Shown here piece after piece: positions 25,668 to 32,761 of a DNA stretch of 64,000 bases. A model generated the notes under the pieces. It was not told the DNA's origin, did not search any database, and saw only the letters and a program-made list of their open reading frames with translations. Positions within the stretch are counted from its first letter, which is position 1, and each line of letters begins with the position of its first letter. This stretch comes from Moraxellaceae bacterium AER2_44_116 (GTDB lineage Bacteria > Pseudomonadota > Gammaproteobacteria > Pseudomonadales > Moraxellaceae). Made by a program: the position numbers and the translations under genes. The DNA lies in contig VIAD01000001.1 of assembly GCA_006546595.1 (NCBI GenBank), positions 461,258-525,257 on the forward strand, written 5' to 3'.

Positions 25668-26405
25668 CTACGGTGTCGTTATGGGCGGAGCAGAATCCGC
25701 GCTTTCATCAACATCATCATCCATGAACGTATCTTTTACCTGTCCATCATGCACTAAAAAATCGCGACGTTGTAAATATACATCGCGTAAAAGCACATAT
25801 TCGTCGCCTTCAATGATTTTTTCAAGCGGAATAACATCGGCACGCAAGTCAATCAACTCTAAGGTAAACAAACTGATATTAGCGGTATTATTTTCAATTA
25901 AGTTCCGAGGATTAACCGCAGCATCAAAGGGCTTACCCAAAACATCCCGAACGCTACTTGAACCTAAAAATGGCAACATTAAATAAGAACCCGATGAAGC
26001 CCCCCATTTGCCAAAGGTTTGACCAAAATCCTCTTCGTGTTTGTCTAAACCCATTTTTTGCGCGACATCCACAAAGCCTGCACTGGTGACGGTATTAATA
26101 ACAAAACGCCCCATATCACTAGCTGATTGACGACCTTTACCTTGCAAACCATTATTGAGGGCGACTAAGGGTTCTTTCAAATTGTGAAAAAAATGTGTGA
26201 TGCCGTCATCAACTATTTTCGGAGTGATGGCTCGATAACCTTTAGCGACAGGCTTAAAACAACAATTATCTATCGCTTTATTAAAGCTATAAATCTTTCG
26301 ATTAACCTGTTCCCATGGGTCTTGATGATCGGATGCCCATGTTACATTGGAGAACGTACTCAGAATAAAAAACGGCGTGGCGATTTTGGCGAAGCAGCGC
26401 AACAT
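25668..26405 (-). CDS. mlaA: Outer-membrane lipid asymmetry protein MlaA/VacJ, no visible lipobox
   Basis: A 245-residue MlaA-family protein that removes phospholipids from the outer leaflet of the outer membrane, with MlaFEDBC as partners elsewhere. The family core is DPWEQVNRKIYSFNKAID, the conserved SAGFVDVAQKMGL and FGQTFGKWGASSGSYLMLP. The N-terminus (PFFILSTFSNVTWASD) looks like a signal peptide with an A-S-D cleavage site and lacks the lipobox Cys of E. coli MlaA; the only nearby cysteines are Cys4 and a CC pair near 48. The C-terminus is acidic. No mlaFEDBC genes are nearby. Confidence 0.9.
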   Translation of the reverse strand: MLRCFAKIATPFFILSTFSNVTWASDHQDPWEQVNRKIYSFNKAIDNCCFKPVAKGYRAITPKIVDDGITHFFHNLKEPLVALNNGLQGKGRQSASDMGRFVINTVTSAGFVDVAQKMGLDKHEEDFGQTFGKWGASSGSYLMLPFLGSSSVRDVLGKPFDAAVNPRNLIENNTANISLFTLELIDLRADVIPLEKIIEGDEYVLLRDVYLQRRDFLVHDGQVKDTFMDDDVDESADSAPPITTP

Positions 26406-26542
26406 ACCTTGCTCTATTTATATAGCTATTGTGTTGGCCATTTTAAGCAAAGTTACGATTAAAAAGAATGCTCTTTTTCAGGTGTTTTCATCTTTAACGA
26501 CTAAAACTCTGTTTGATGGGTCTAATATTTGTAAAATCGAAT

Positions 26543-26573
26543 AAAAAAAGAGACGCATCAAGCGTCTCTTTTT
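26543..26573. terminator. Bidirectional terminator between mlaA upstream region and the SCP2 gene
   Basis: Perfect arms AAAAAGAGACGC and GCGTCTCTTTTT flank a short ATCAA loop. The A- and T-runs make it functional on both strands; it would end the minus-strand SCP2 gene. Confidence 0.9.
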
Positions 26574-26594
26574 AAATATCAACGTATCTTAGTA

Positions 26595-26975
26595 TCAGAT
26601 CGCCAATACTTGAGCAAATAATGCTTTTTGCTCAGCACTTGGGCGTGCAGTTTGCAAAGTCATTAATTTAGTCATATCGCCTTCGGCTTTAATTTGGCCG
26701 CTCATAAACGCTTGCATTGCTGCGCTCATGTCAAACTCTAAGAATACTTTTTTCAATACATCAGCATTCATCGTTAACTTCGTGGTTGCATTGGCGTTTA
26801 AACCTTTTTCTAACTTGCCACCATTGATGGCCATTTCAACGTTGCCGTTTTCTGTGCCAGTCACAACCATGTTCAAGACAATACCCGCTAATGCTGGTGG
26901 TAAATTCAAATCACCCGCCGCAGCCGTTAACTCAACCACTTTATCAAACCAAGCATCAGACAAAAAACTACTCAT
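26595..26975 (-). CDS. SCP2 sterol-carrier-domain protein
   Basis: A protein of about 126 residues with an SCP2 lipid-binding domain, containing KLTMNADVLKKVFLEFD and AMQAFMSGQIKAEGDMTKLM, the family's lipid-cavity helices. Such stand-alone proteins may bind acyl-CoA or other lipids; the ligand is not known. The longest frame starts at 26987, but GGAGCGGAAC lies in front of the ATG at 26975, which is chosen. It is a single-gene unit with a bidirectional terminator. Confidence 0.85.
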   Translation of the reverse strand: MSSFLSDAWFDKVVELTAAAGDLNLPPALAGIVLNMVVTGTENGNVEMAINGGKLEKGLNANATTKLTMNADVLKKVFLEFDMSAAMQAFMSGQIKAEGDMTKLMTLQTARPSAEQKALFAQVLAI

Positions 26976-27291
26976 GTTCCGCTCCATATTTAAGGATTTT
27001 ATTTAAGCCCGCGTACCGTAACCGATTATTTGCTCGGTTGGCAATGTTTCTAATCAAACAAATAAGAAGATTTTTTTGTTATGAATTGCTACTAAAATAC
27101 ACAATAAACTGACAAGAAAGATGCAGAACAACAAAAAAACCAATAGAATGATAAGTGGGTTGGGAGTAATTCCCTTAATGTTTCATGGTCAAAATATTTT
27201 GTCTGATGTTCGTGGCATCGCAAAATATAGATTGTGAGGCGTAAAGTTCGAATAATTCCCTTAGTAACTTTGTGGTTTAAGGAGCCTTTGT
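26976..27291. other. Gene-free region upstream of ccoN
   Basis: This 316-base divergent region holds no ORF that I believe. An 11-base direct repeat TAATTCCCTTA occurs at 27167 and again at 27253, 86 bases apart; the second lies about 30 bases before the ccoN ATG. No FNR/ANR-type TTGAT-N4-ATCAA palindrome is visible, although cbb3 operons are often under FNR/ANR control. TTAAGGAGCCTTTGT is the ccoN ribosome binding site. Confidence 0.5.
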
Positions 27292-28722
27292 ATGAGTCAC
27301 AGCCACACTAGTAGTAACACACCCGTGGCGTATGAAATGGGCGTTGTCCGACAATTTGCCATTATGACAGTTGTCTGGGGCATTGTCGGTATGGCCGTGG
27401 GGGTATTTATTGCCGCCGAACTGGTCTGGCCTTTTCTAAATTTCGATACGCCGTGGTTAACGTTTAGCCGTCTTCGTCCTTTACATACGAATGCGGTTAT
27501 TTTTGCTTTCGGTGGGTGCGCTTTATTCGCCTGCTCGTACTATATTGTCCAACGAACCACGCAAACGCCCTTGTTTATGCCCAAATTAGCAAAATTTACT
27601 TTTTGGGGCTGGCAATTGGTGATTGTCTTGGCTGCCGTTACGTTGCCATTGGGTTATACCAGTGCTAAAGAGTATGCCGAACTTGAATGGCCGATTGATA
27701 TTTTAATCACCATTGTTTGGGTTTGTTATGCCATTGTGTTCTTTGGCACACTTGCTACACGTCGCTCTTCACATATTTATGTCGCTAACTGGTTCTTTGG
27801 TGCATTCATTATCACCATCGCTTTGTTGCACATTCTCAACAATATTGAAGTACCTGTTAGCATGTGGAAATCCTACTCCATGTACAGTGGCACCACGGAT
27901 GCCATGATTCAATGGTGGTATGGCCATAACGCGGTTGGTTTCTATTTGACTGCTGCCTTTTTGGGCATGATGTACTACTTTATTCCTATTCAAGTGGGTC
28001 GCCCTGTTTACTCATATCGCTTATCAATCGTGCACTTTTGGGCATTGATTTCGGTATATATGTGGGCTGGTGGTCACCATTTGCACTATTCCGCTTTGCC
28101 TGACTGGACTCAATCCTTAGCGATGGCGTTCTCTTTGGTTCTATTTGCACCTAGTTGGGGCGGCATGATTAACGGCATTATGACGTTATCTGGCTCTTGG
28201 GACAGATTACGTACCGATCCAATCATTCGTTTCTTGGTTGTTGCTTTGTCATTTTATGGCATGTCAACCTTTGAAGGCCCAATGATGTCGATCAAAACCG
28301 TTAACGCCTTGTCTCACAATACGGACTGGACGGTAGGTCACGTTCACTCTGGCGCGTTAGGCTGGTTGGGTATGATTACCATTGGTTCTTTATACATTCT
28401 GTTCCCTCGTTTGTGGGATCGTGAGCGTATGTACAGTATCAAACTCATTAACTTACACTTTTGGTTAGCGACAATTGGAACAGTATTCTATATCGCTTCG
28501 TTGTGGGTTTCGGGGATTACACAAGGTTTAATGTGGCGTGCTGTGAATGACGACGGTTCATTAACGTACACCTTCGTTGAAGCCGTAAAAGCTAGTCATC
28601 CCTACTGGTTTGGTCGTTTTGTCGGTGGTGCGCTCTATCTATCAGGTATGTTTGTCATGGCTTATAACGTTGCGATGACGATTGCCAACAAAAAACCTGT
28701 TGATGCAGACACTCTTAAATAA
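27292..28722 (+). CDS. ccoN: Cytochrome cbb3 oxidase subunit I CcoN
   Basis: The haem-copper catalytic subunit of the high-affinity terminal oxidase, 476 residues with about twelve hydrophobic segments. Haem and CuB ligands are read in RPLHTNAVIFAFGG, WWYGHNAVGFYLTAA, GGHHLHYSALP and VGHVHSGALGWLG. CcoN uses a Tyr cross-linked to a CuB ligand that differs from aa3 oxidases. It begins a four-gene operon ccoNOQP with small gaps. Confidence 0.97.
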   Translation: MSHSHTSSNTPVAYEMGVVRQFAIMTVVWGIVGMAVGVFIAAELVWPFLNFDTPWLTFSRLRPLHTNAVIFAFGGCALFACSYYIVQRTTQTPLFMPKLAKFTFWGWQLVIVLAAVTLPLGYTSAKEYAELEWPIDILITIVWVCYAIVFFGTLATRRSSHIYVANWFFGAFIITIALLHILNNIEVPVSMWKSYSMYSGTTDAMIQWWYGHNAVGFYLTAAFLGMMYYFIPIQVGRPVYSYRLSIVHFWALISVYMWAGGHHLHYSALPDWTQSLAMAFSLVLFAPSWGGMINGIMTLSGSWDRLRTDPIIRFLVVALSFYGMSTFEGPMMSIKTVNALSHNTDWTVGHVHSGALGWLGMITIGSLYILFPRLWDRERMYSIKLINLHFWLATIGTVFYIASLWVSGITQGLMWRAVNDDGSLTYTFVEAVKASHPYWFGRFVGGALYLSGMFVMAYNVAMTIANKKPVDADTLK

Positions 28723-28746
28723 CAACACCGATCAGGAGACACGCAC

Positions 28747-29364
28747 ATGGCTATTAACAAGCATGAAATAGTCGAAAAGAATGTTGGTGTGTTAATGGTG
28801 ATGATTTGTATCGCTATTAGTTTTGCCACATTAGTTGAAATTGTACCGCTGTTTTTTCAAAAGGACTTAAATGAACCCGTACCAGGCATGAAGCCACTCA
28901 CGGCTTTGCAACTGGAAGGTCGGGATATTTATATTCGTGAAGGTTGCCACGTTTGCCATACCCAAATGATTCGTCCATTACGCGCAGAAACTGAGCGTTA
29001 TGGTCATTATTCGGTCGCTGGTGAATCGGTTTGGGATCACCCTTTCTTGTGGGGTTCCAAACGTACTGGCCCAGATTTAGCACGTATTGGGGAGAAATAC
29101 TCTGATGACTGGCATCAAGTGCATTTAATCAATCCACGCGATGTTGTGCCTGAATCGAATATGCCTGGCTTCCCTTGGTTGCTTGAAAACAAGCTTGATG
29201 GTGAATTGACCGCTAAGAAAATGGAAATTTTCCGTAATTTTGGTGTGCCTTATACCGATGCGGATATCCAAGGTGGTGCAGCAAGCGTGAAAGGCAAAAC
29301 CGAAATGGAAGCCTTAATCGCTTATATGCAGCAACTAGGCACTGTGATGAAACAACGGAGATAG
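28747..29364 (+). CDS. ccoO: Cytochrome cbb3 oxidase subunit II CcoO
   Basis: A membrane-anchored monohaem cytochrome c of 205 residues. An N-terminal helix (MVMICIAISFATLVEIVPLFF) is followed by a class I cytochrome c domain with EGCHVCHTQMIRP (CxxCH) and the distal Met in ESNMPGFPWL. It passes electrons from CcoP to CcoN. It lies 24 bases after ccoN and has an AGGAG ribosome binding site. Confidence 0.97.
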   Translation: MAINKHEIVEKNVGVLMVMICIAISFATLVEIVPLFFQKDLNEPVPGMKPLTALQLEGRDIYIREGCHVCHTQMIRPLRAETERYGHYSVAGESVWDHPFLWGSKRTGPDLARIGEKYSDDWHQVHLINPRDVVPESNMPGFPWLLENKLDGELTAKKMEIFRNFGVPYTDADIQGGAASVKGKTEMEALIAYMQQLGTVMKQRR

Positions 29365-29368
29365 AGAA

Positions 29369-29554
29369 ATGACTGGCATGATTCTGCTATATATTTTTGG
29401 AACGTTTTCGGCCATTTTTGCTTTTGCAGGCATTTGTTGGTGGGCTTACACACCTGCCAACAAAAAGCGTTTTGAGCAGGATGCCCAGTTGGCTTTAGAT
29501 AGCGATCCTCTCTATCAAAAAAACCGTCACTTAGCGGGAGATAAATCAAAATGA
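29369..29554 (+). CDS. ccoQ: Cytochrome cbb3 oxidase small subunit CcoQ
   Basis: A 61-residue one-helix subunit (ILLYIFGTFSAIFAFAGICWWAY) that stabilises the oxidase. The charged tail (KKRFEQDAQLALDSD) is typical of CcoQ. It overlaps the ccoP start by four bases. Confidence 0.9.
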   Translation: MTGMILLYIFGTFSAIFAFAGICWWAYTPANKKRFEQDAQLALDSDPLYQKNRHLAGDKSK

Positions 29555-30459
29555 GCGCGTTCTGGAGTGCTTATATCACTATCCTGTCATTGGGCTGCTT
29601 GGCATTTGTTGCAGGCGCAATGATTTTTACAACTCGCCTTGATGTCCATCGAGAAGATGATGGAACAACAGGCCATGATTATGATGGCATCAAAGAATAT
29701 GACAACCCTATGCCGCGCTGGTGGGTAAAAATGTTCTGGATGGGTATCGTTTTTTTCATCTGTTATGTCGCTTTATATCCAGCTTTGGGTTCTTACAAAG
29801 GCTATTTAAACTGGACATCGCATGGCGAGCATGACAAAGACAAAGCCGAATATGATGCAAAATACGGCCCTATTTTCAAAGCTTATGCAGAAAAGCCCGT
29901 TGAAGAATTGGCTCAAGATGCAGCTGCGATGAAAATTGCGGGTCGTCTGTATGCAAATAACTGCGCGGCTTGTCATGGTGCGGATGCTCGTGGTGCTAAA
30001 GGTTTTCCGAATTTAACCGATGATGATTGGTTATACGGTGGTGAACCCGATAAGCTAATTGAAACATTAACCAATGGCCGTTTGGCAGTTGTTGGTGGTT
30101 CAAAAATGCCAGCATGGGGCGAGACATTAGGTGAGCAAGGTATCAAAGAAGTAGCAGCTTACGTCTTAACCTTGTCTGATCGTAAGTTATCTGAAGCTGA
30201 TAGCAAACTGGCTGAAGCAGGTCAAGCACGTTTTGTCGTTTGCGCTGCATGTCATGGCGCAGAAGGCAAAGGCAATCAAGCACTAGGCGCACCTAATTTA
30301 ACTGATACCATTTGGTTATACGGTGGCAGCAAAGCGACTATCGAAGAAACACTTCGCAAAGGTCGTAATGGTGCAATGCCTGCTTGGGGTGAAAGCCTAG
30401 GTAAAGAAAAAGTACATTTGCTTGCTGCTTATGTATGGTCACTTTCTCACGGCAAATAA
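29551..30459 (+). CDS. ccoP: Cytochrome cbb3 oxidase dihaem subunit CcoP
   Basis: A membrane-anchored dihaem cytochrome c of 302 residues. Two N-terminal helices (about 1-30 and 58-80, with GWVKMFWMGIVFFI-like sequence) lead to two cytochrome domains. Their haem sites are CAACH at 138-142 and CAACH at 231-235, with distal Met residues in GGSKMPAWGE and NGAMPAWGE. It receives electrons from soluble cytochromes or bc1. A terminator follows 40 bases after the stop. Confidence 0.96.
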   Translation: MSAFWSAYITILSLGCLAFVAGAMIFTTRLDVHREDDGTTGHDYDGIKEYDNPMPRWWVKMFWMGIVFFICYVALYPALGSYKGYLNWTSHGEHDKDKAEYDAKYGPIFKAYAEKPVEELAQDAAAMKIAGRLYANNCAACHGADARGAKGFPNLTDDDWLYGGEPDKLIETLTNGRLAVVGGSKMPAWGETLGEQGIKEVAAYVLTLSDRKLSEADSKLAEAGQARFVVCAACHGAEGKGNQALGAPNLTDTIWLYGGSKATIEETLRKGRNGAMPAWGESLGKEKVHLLAAYVWSLSHGK

Positions 30460-30499
30460 TCTATCAGCAAAGTTGATGTCACGGATCAATTTTAACAGT

Positions 30500-30544
30500 A
30501 AACCTTATCTACAATAGACGTTATATTGTAGGTAAGGTTTTTAA
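30500..30544 (+). terminator. Terminator of ccoNOQP
   Basis: An imperfect stem of about 16 bp runs from AACCTTATCTACAATA to the matching arm ATTGTAGGTAAGGTT, followed by TTTAA. It separates ccoNOQP from ccoG. Confidence 0.8.
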
Positions 30545-30591
30545 CCACACACTCTTCTCTTATCTTTTATAGGGACATTTTAAAACTTTTA

Positions 30592-30625
30592 GGCTTTACG
30601 CAAAATGCGCTTTTGCGTAAGTCCT
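30592..30625. repeat. Short palindrome with GCGTAAGTCC end, upstream of ccoG
   Basis: TTACGCAAAA and TTTTGCGTAA form perfect 10-bp arms around TGCGC; the outer bases AGGCT/AGTCC extend it imperfectly. The right end GCGTAAGTCC is shared with the element at 47960-48055, so both may be copies of one palindromic family. It lies 67 bases before ccoG. Confidence 0.6.
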
Positions 30626-30691
30626 AATTTTTGTGCCTGAACCATTGATGGCATAAATCCCGTTATCCCATTTATAGGTTGATGACCCGCT

Positions 30692-32116
30692 ATGAGCCAA
30701 AAAATCCCTACGCAAGACAACTCGCCTGATCCTGTCAAAATTCACAGTCCTGACCACGATGCCATTGCCAAAAAACGCAAAATTCATCCGCGTTCTATTA
30801 GTGGTTTTTTTAGCAAAATGCGTCTTTCCAGCATGACGTTTGTCATACTCATCTACTCGCTGTTGCCATGGGTGAATTGGGAAGGTCGCCAAGCACTATT
30901 ATTTGATTTACCCCACCGCCAATTTTTTATTTTTGGTTGGACATTTGCGCCACAAGACTTTTTCTTTTTGTCGTGGCTGTTAATGATTGCCGCTTTTGGC
31001 TTATTTGTGGTGACCGTTTTTGCAGGGCGTGTTTTTTGTGGTTATGTTTGTCCACAGTCCACATGGACGAAAATTTTTATGTGGATTGAACACCTAACTG
31101 AAGGTGAACGTAACGCCCGTATCAAACTGGATAAAGCCCCGTTCTCAGGCGAAAAACTCATACGTAAAAGTGTCAAACATTTTTTATGGTTAGTCGTAGC
31201 CTTTGCGACAGGCTTTATTTTTGTTGGTTACTTCACGCCCATTCGTAGCCTTGCACCTGAGTTTTTCACAGGTTCATTAGAAGGCTGGGGATACTTTTTT
31301 ATTGGCCTATTTACCACTTTCACTTACATGAATGCAGGATGGTTGCGCGAGCAAGTATGCTTCATTATGTGTCCGTATGGCCGTTTTCAAAGCGTGATGT
31401 TTGATAAAGACACATTGATTGTTTCTTATGATAGTGAACGCGGAGAACCCCGTGGCAAACGTAAAAAAGATGTTGACCTCAAGGATGCGGGCTTAGGCTC
31501 ATGTATTGATTGTCAGCTCTGTGTACAAGTTTGTCCTACAGGCATTGATATTCGTGATGGTTTACAATTTCAGTGTATTCAATGTGCGCTGTGTATTGAT
31601 GCCTGCGACAGTATCATGGATCAAATGAACTATCCTAGAGGCTTGGTACGCTACACAACCGAACACATTCTAAAAGAAAAAACAGGTTATCACTGGTTGC
31701 GTCCGCGTTTAATCGGCTTTTTCTCTGTACTCATGATTATGGTCGGACTATTTGTTTACTCGCTCGCCACACGCGTACCCTTAGCGATTGAAGCCATTCG
31801 TGACCGCAACCAGTTATATCGTGAAAACAGCGAGGGCTTAATTGAGAATGTTTACACGCTTAAAATCATGAACAAATCTCAGCAAGCGGCAACTTACCAT
31901 CTGTCTATTGAAGGTAATGAACATATTAGTCTCGTTGATGTGCCTGATTTCTCTTTAGCCGCAGGTGAAATTTCCACCTTACCCGTCACACTGCAAGCGG
32001 ATCCCGGTAACTTGAAAAAATCCAACTATGAAGTTGAATTCAAAATCAAAGCCATCAATGATGAAGAACTAGAGGCAGAAACAGAAAGTCGTTTCTTAGC
32101 CCCTGCAAGTCATTAA
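30692..32116 (+). CDS. ccoG: Cytochrome oxidase accessory protein CcoG (FixG)
   Basis: A polyferredoxin-like membrane protein of 474 residues that helps assemble cbb3, now viewed as a copper reductase. Hydrophobic segments are interspersed with GRVFCGYVCPQSTWTK and the cytosolic cluster-binding motifs CIDCQLCVQVCPTGIDI and CIQCALCIDACDSI. The C-terminal Ig-like FixG_C domain begins around residue 365 (ENVYTLKIMNKSQQA). It starts the accessory set ccoG-ccoH-ccoI-ccoS. A REP element lies between it and ccoH. Confidence 0.95.
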   Translation: MSQKIPTQDNSPDPVKIHSPDHDAIAKKRKIHPRSISGFFSKMRLSSMTFVILIYSLLPWVNWEGRQALLFDLPHRQFFIFGWTFAPQDFFFLSWLLMIAAFGLFVVTVFAGRVFCGYVCPQSTWTKIFMWIEHLTEGERNARIKLDKAPFSGEKLIRKSVKHFLWLVVAFATGFIFVGYFTPIRSLAPEFFTGSLEGWGYFFIGLFTTFTYMNAGWLREQVCFIMCPYGRFQSVMFDKDTLIVSYDSERGEPRGKRKKDVDLKDAGLGSCIDCQLCVQVCPTGIDIRDGLQFQCIQCALCIDACDSIMDQMNYPRGLVRYTTEHILKEKTGYHWLRPRLIGFFSVLMIMVGLFVYSLATRVPLAIEAIRDRNQLYRENSEGLIENVYTLKIMNKSQQAATYHLSIEGNEHISLVDVPDFSLAAGEISTLPVTLQADPGNLKKSNYEVEFKIKAINDEELEAETESRFLAPASH

Positions 32117-32130
32117 TTTGGGGGACTGCC

Positions 32131-32184
32131 CCCTTCGACTCCACTCAGGGAACGTTTAGGCGTTGGCTGAGTGGAGTCGAAGCC
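32131..32184. repeat. REP-like palindrome, GCTTCGACTC family, copy 3 (inverted orientation)
   Basis: CCCTTCGACTCCACTCAGGG and GGCTGAGTGGAGTCGAAGCC form the arms. Compared with the other copies, the GGG end is on the left, so it lies in the opposite orientation. It sits in the 123-base gap between ccoG and ccoH. Confidence 0.88.
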
Positions 32185-32239
32185 CCGTTTTTAAGTATTT
32201 TTACGTTACAATAAACAACCCATCCTACAAGGTATCCTC

Positions 32240-32761
32240 ATGCAAGAATCCCTAAAACCCGATGCTAAGCCGTGGTTTCATAATCCGTGGGTTTGGTTAT
32301 TAATTTTGATACCACTGACCTCTGTTTGCCTAAGTTTTACCATGTTATGGGTTGCTGTGACCAATAAAGACCCTGAAGTGCAAGACGATTGGTACAAAGA
32401 TAAAAAAGCAGTACGTCAAGACTTTGCTCGCGACGAATATGCCAGCGCATTAAGCATTCAAGCACAATACACACACACAGGAAAAGCCGTTAAATTTGTG
32501 ATTAACAGCACTTACAATCTGGATAGCAATGCCCTGCCTGCAACGCTGACCTTGGCTTTTTCGCACCCAACCGACTCAAAGCGAGACTTATCGACTGTAT
32601 TGCAAAAACAAGCAGATGGTAGTTACACCACCACCTTAGACCGTGAGTTAACAGGTCGTTATTACCTCACTCTCAGCAACACCGTATGGCGTTTAAAAGA
32701 TATGGTTTTTTTACCGTTAAGCGAAGCGATTACTATTAAGCCAGAGCCGATTAAATCGTAA
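32240..32761 (+). CDS. ccoH: Cytochrome oxidase accessory protein CcoH (FixH)
   Basis: A 173-residue membrane-anchored protein, needed for stable cbb3 assembly. One N-terminal helix (WVWLLILIPLTSVCLSFTML) is followed by the FixH periplasmic domain; KDPEVQDDWYKDKKAV is the conserved entry segment and GRYYLTLSN closes it. Its stop is directly followed by the ccoI ATG (TAAATG). Confidence 0.92.
   Translation: MQESLKPDAKPWFHNPWVWLLILIPLTSVCLSFTMLWVAVTNKDPEVQDDWYKDKKAVRQDFARDEYASALSIQAQYTHTGKAVKFVINSTYNLDSNALPATLTLAFSHPTDSKRDLSTVLQKQADGSYTTTLDRELTGRYYLTLSNTVWRLKDMVFLPLSEAITIKPEPIKS

Noticed and set aside
26976..27291. FNR/ANR box upstream of ccoN
   Set aside because: I looked for TTGAT-N4-ATCAA on both strands and did not find a convincing match.
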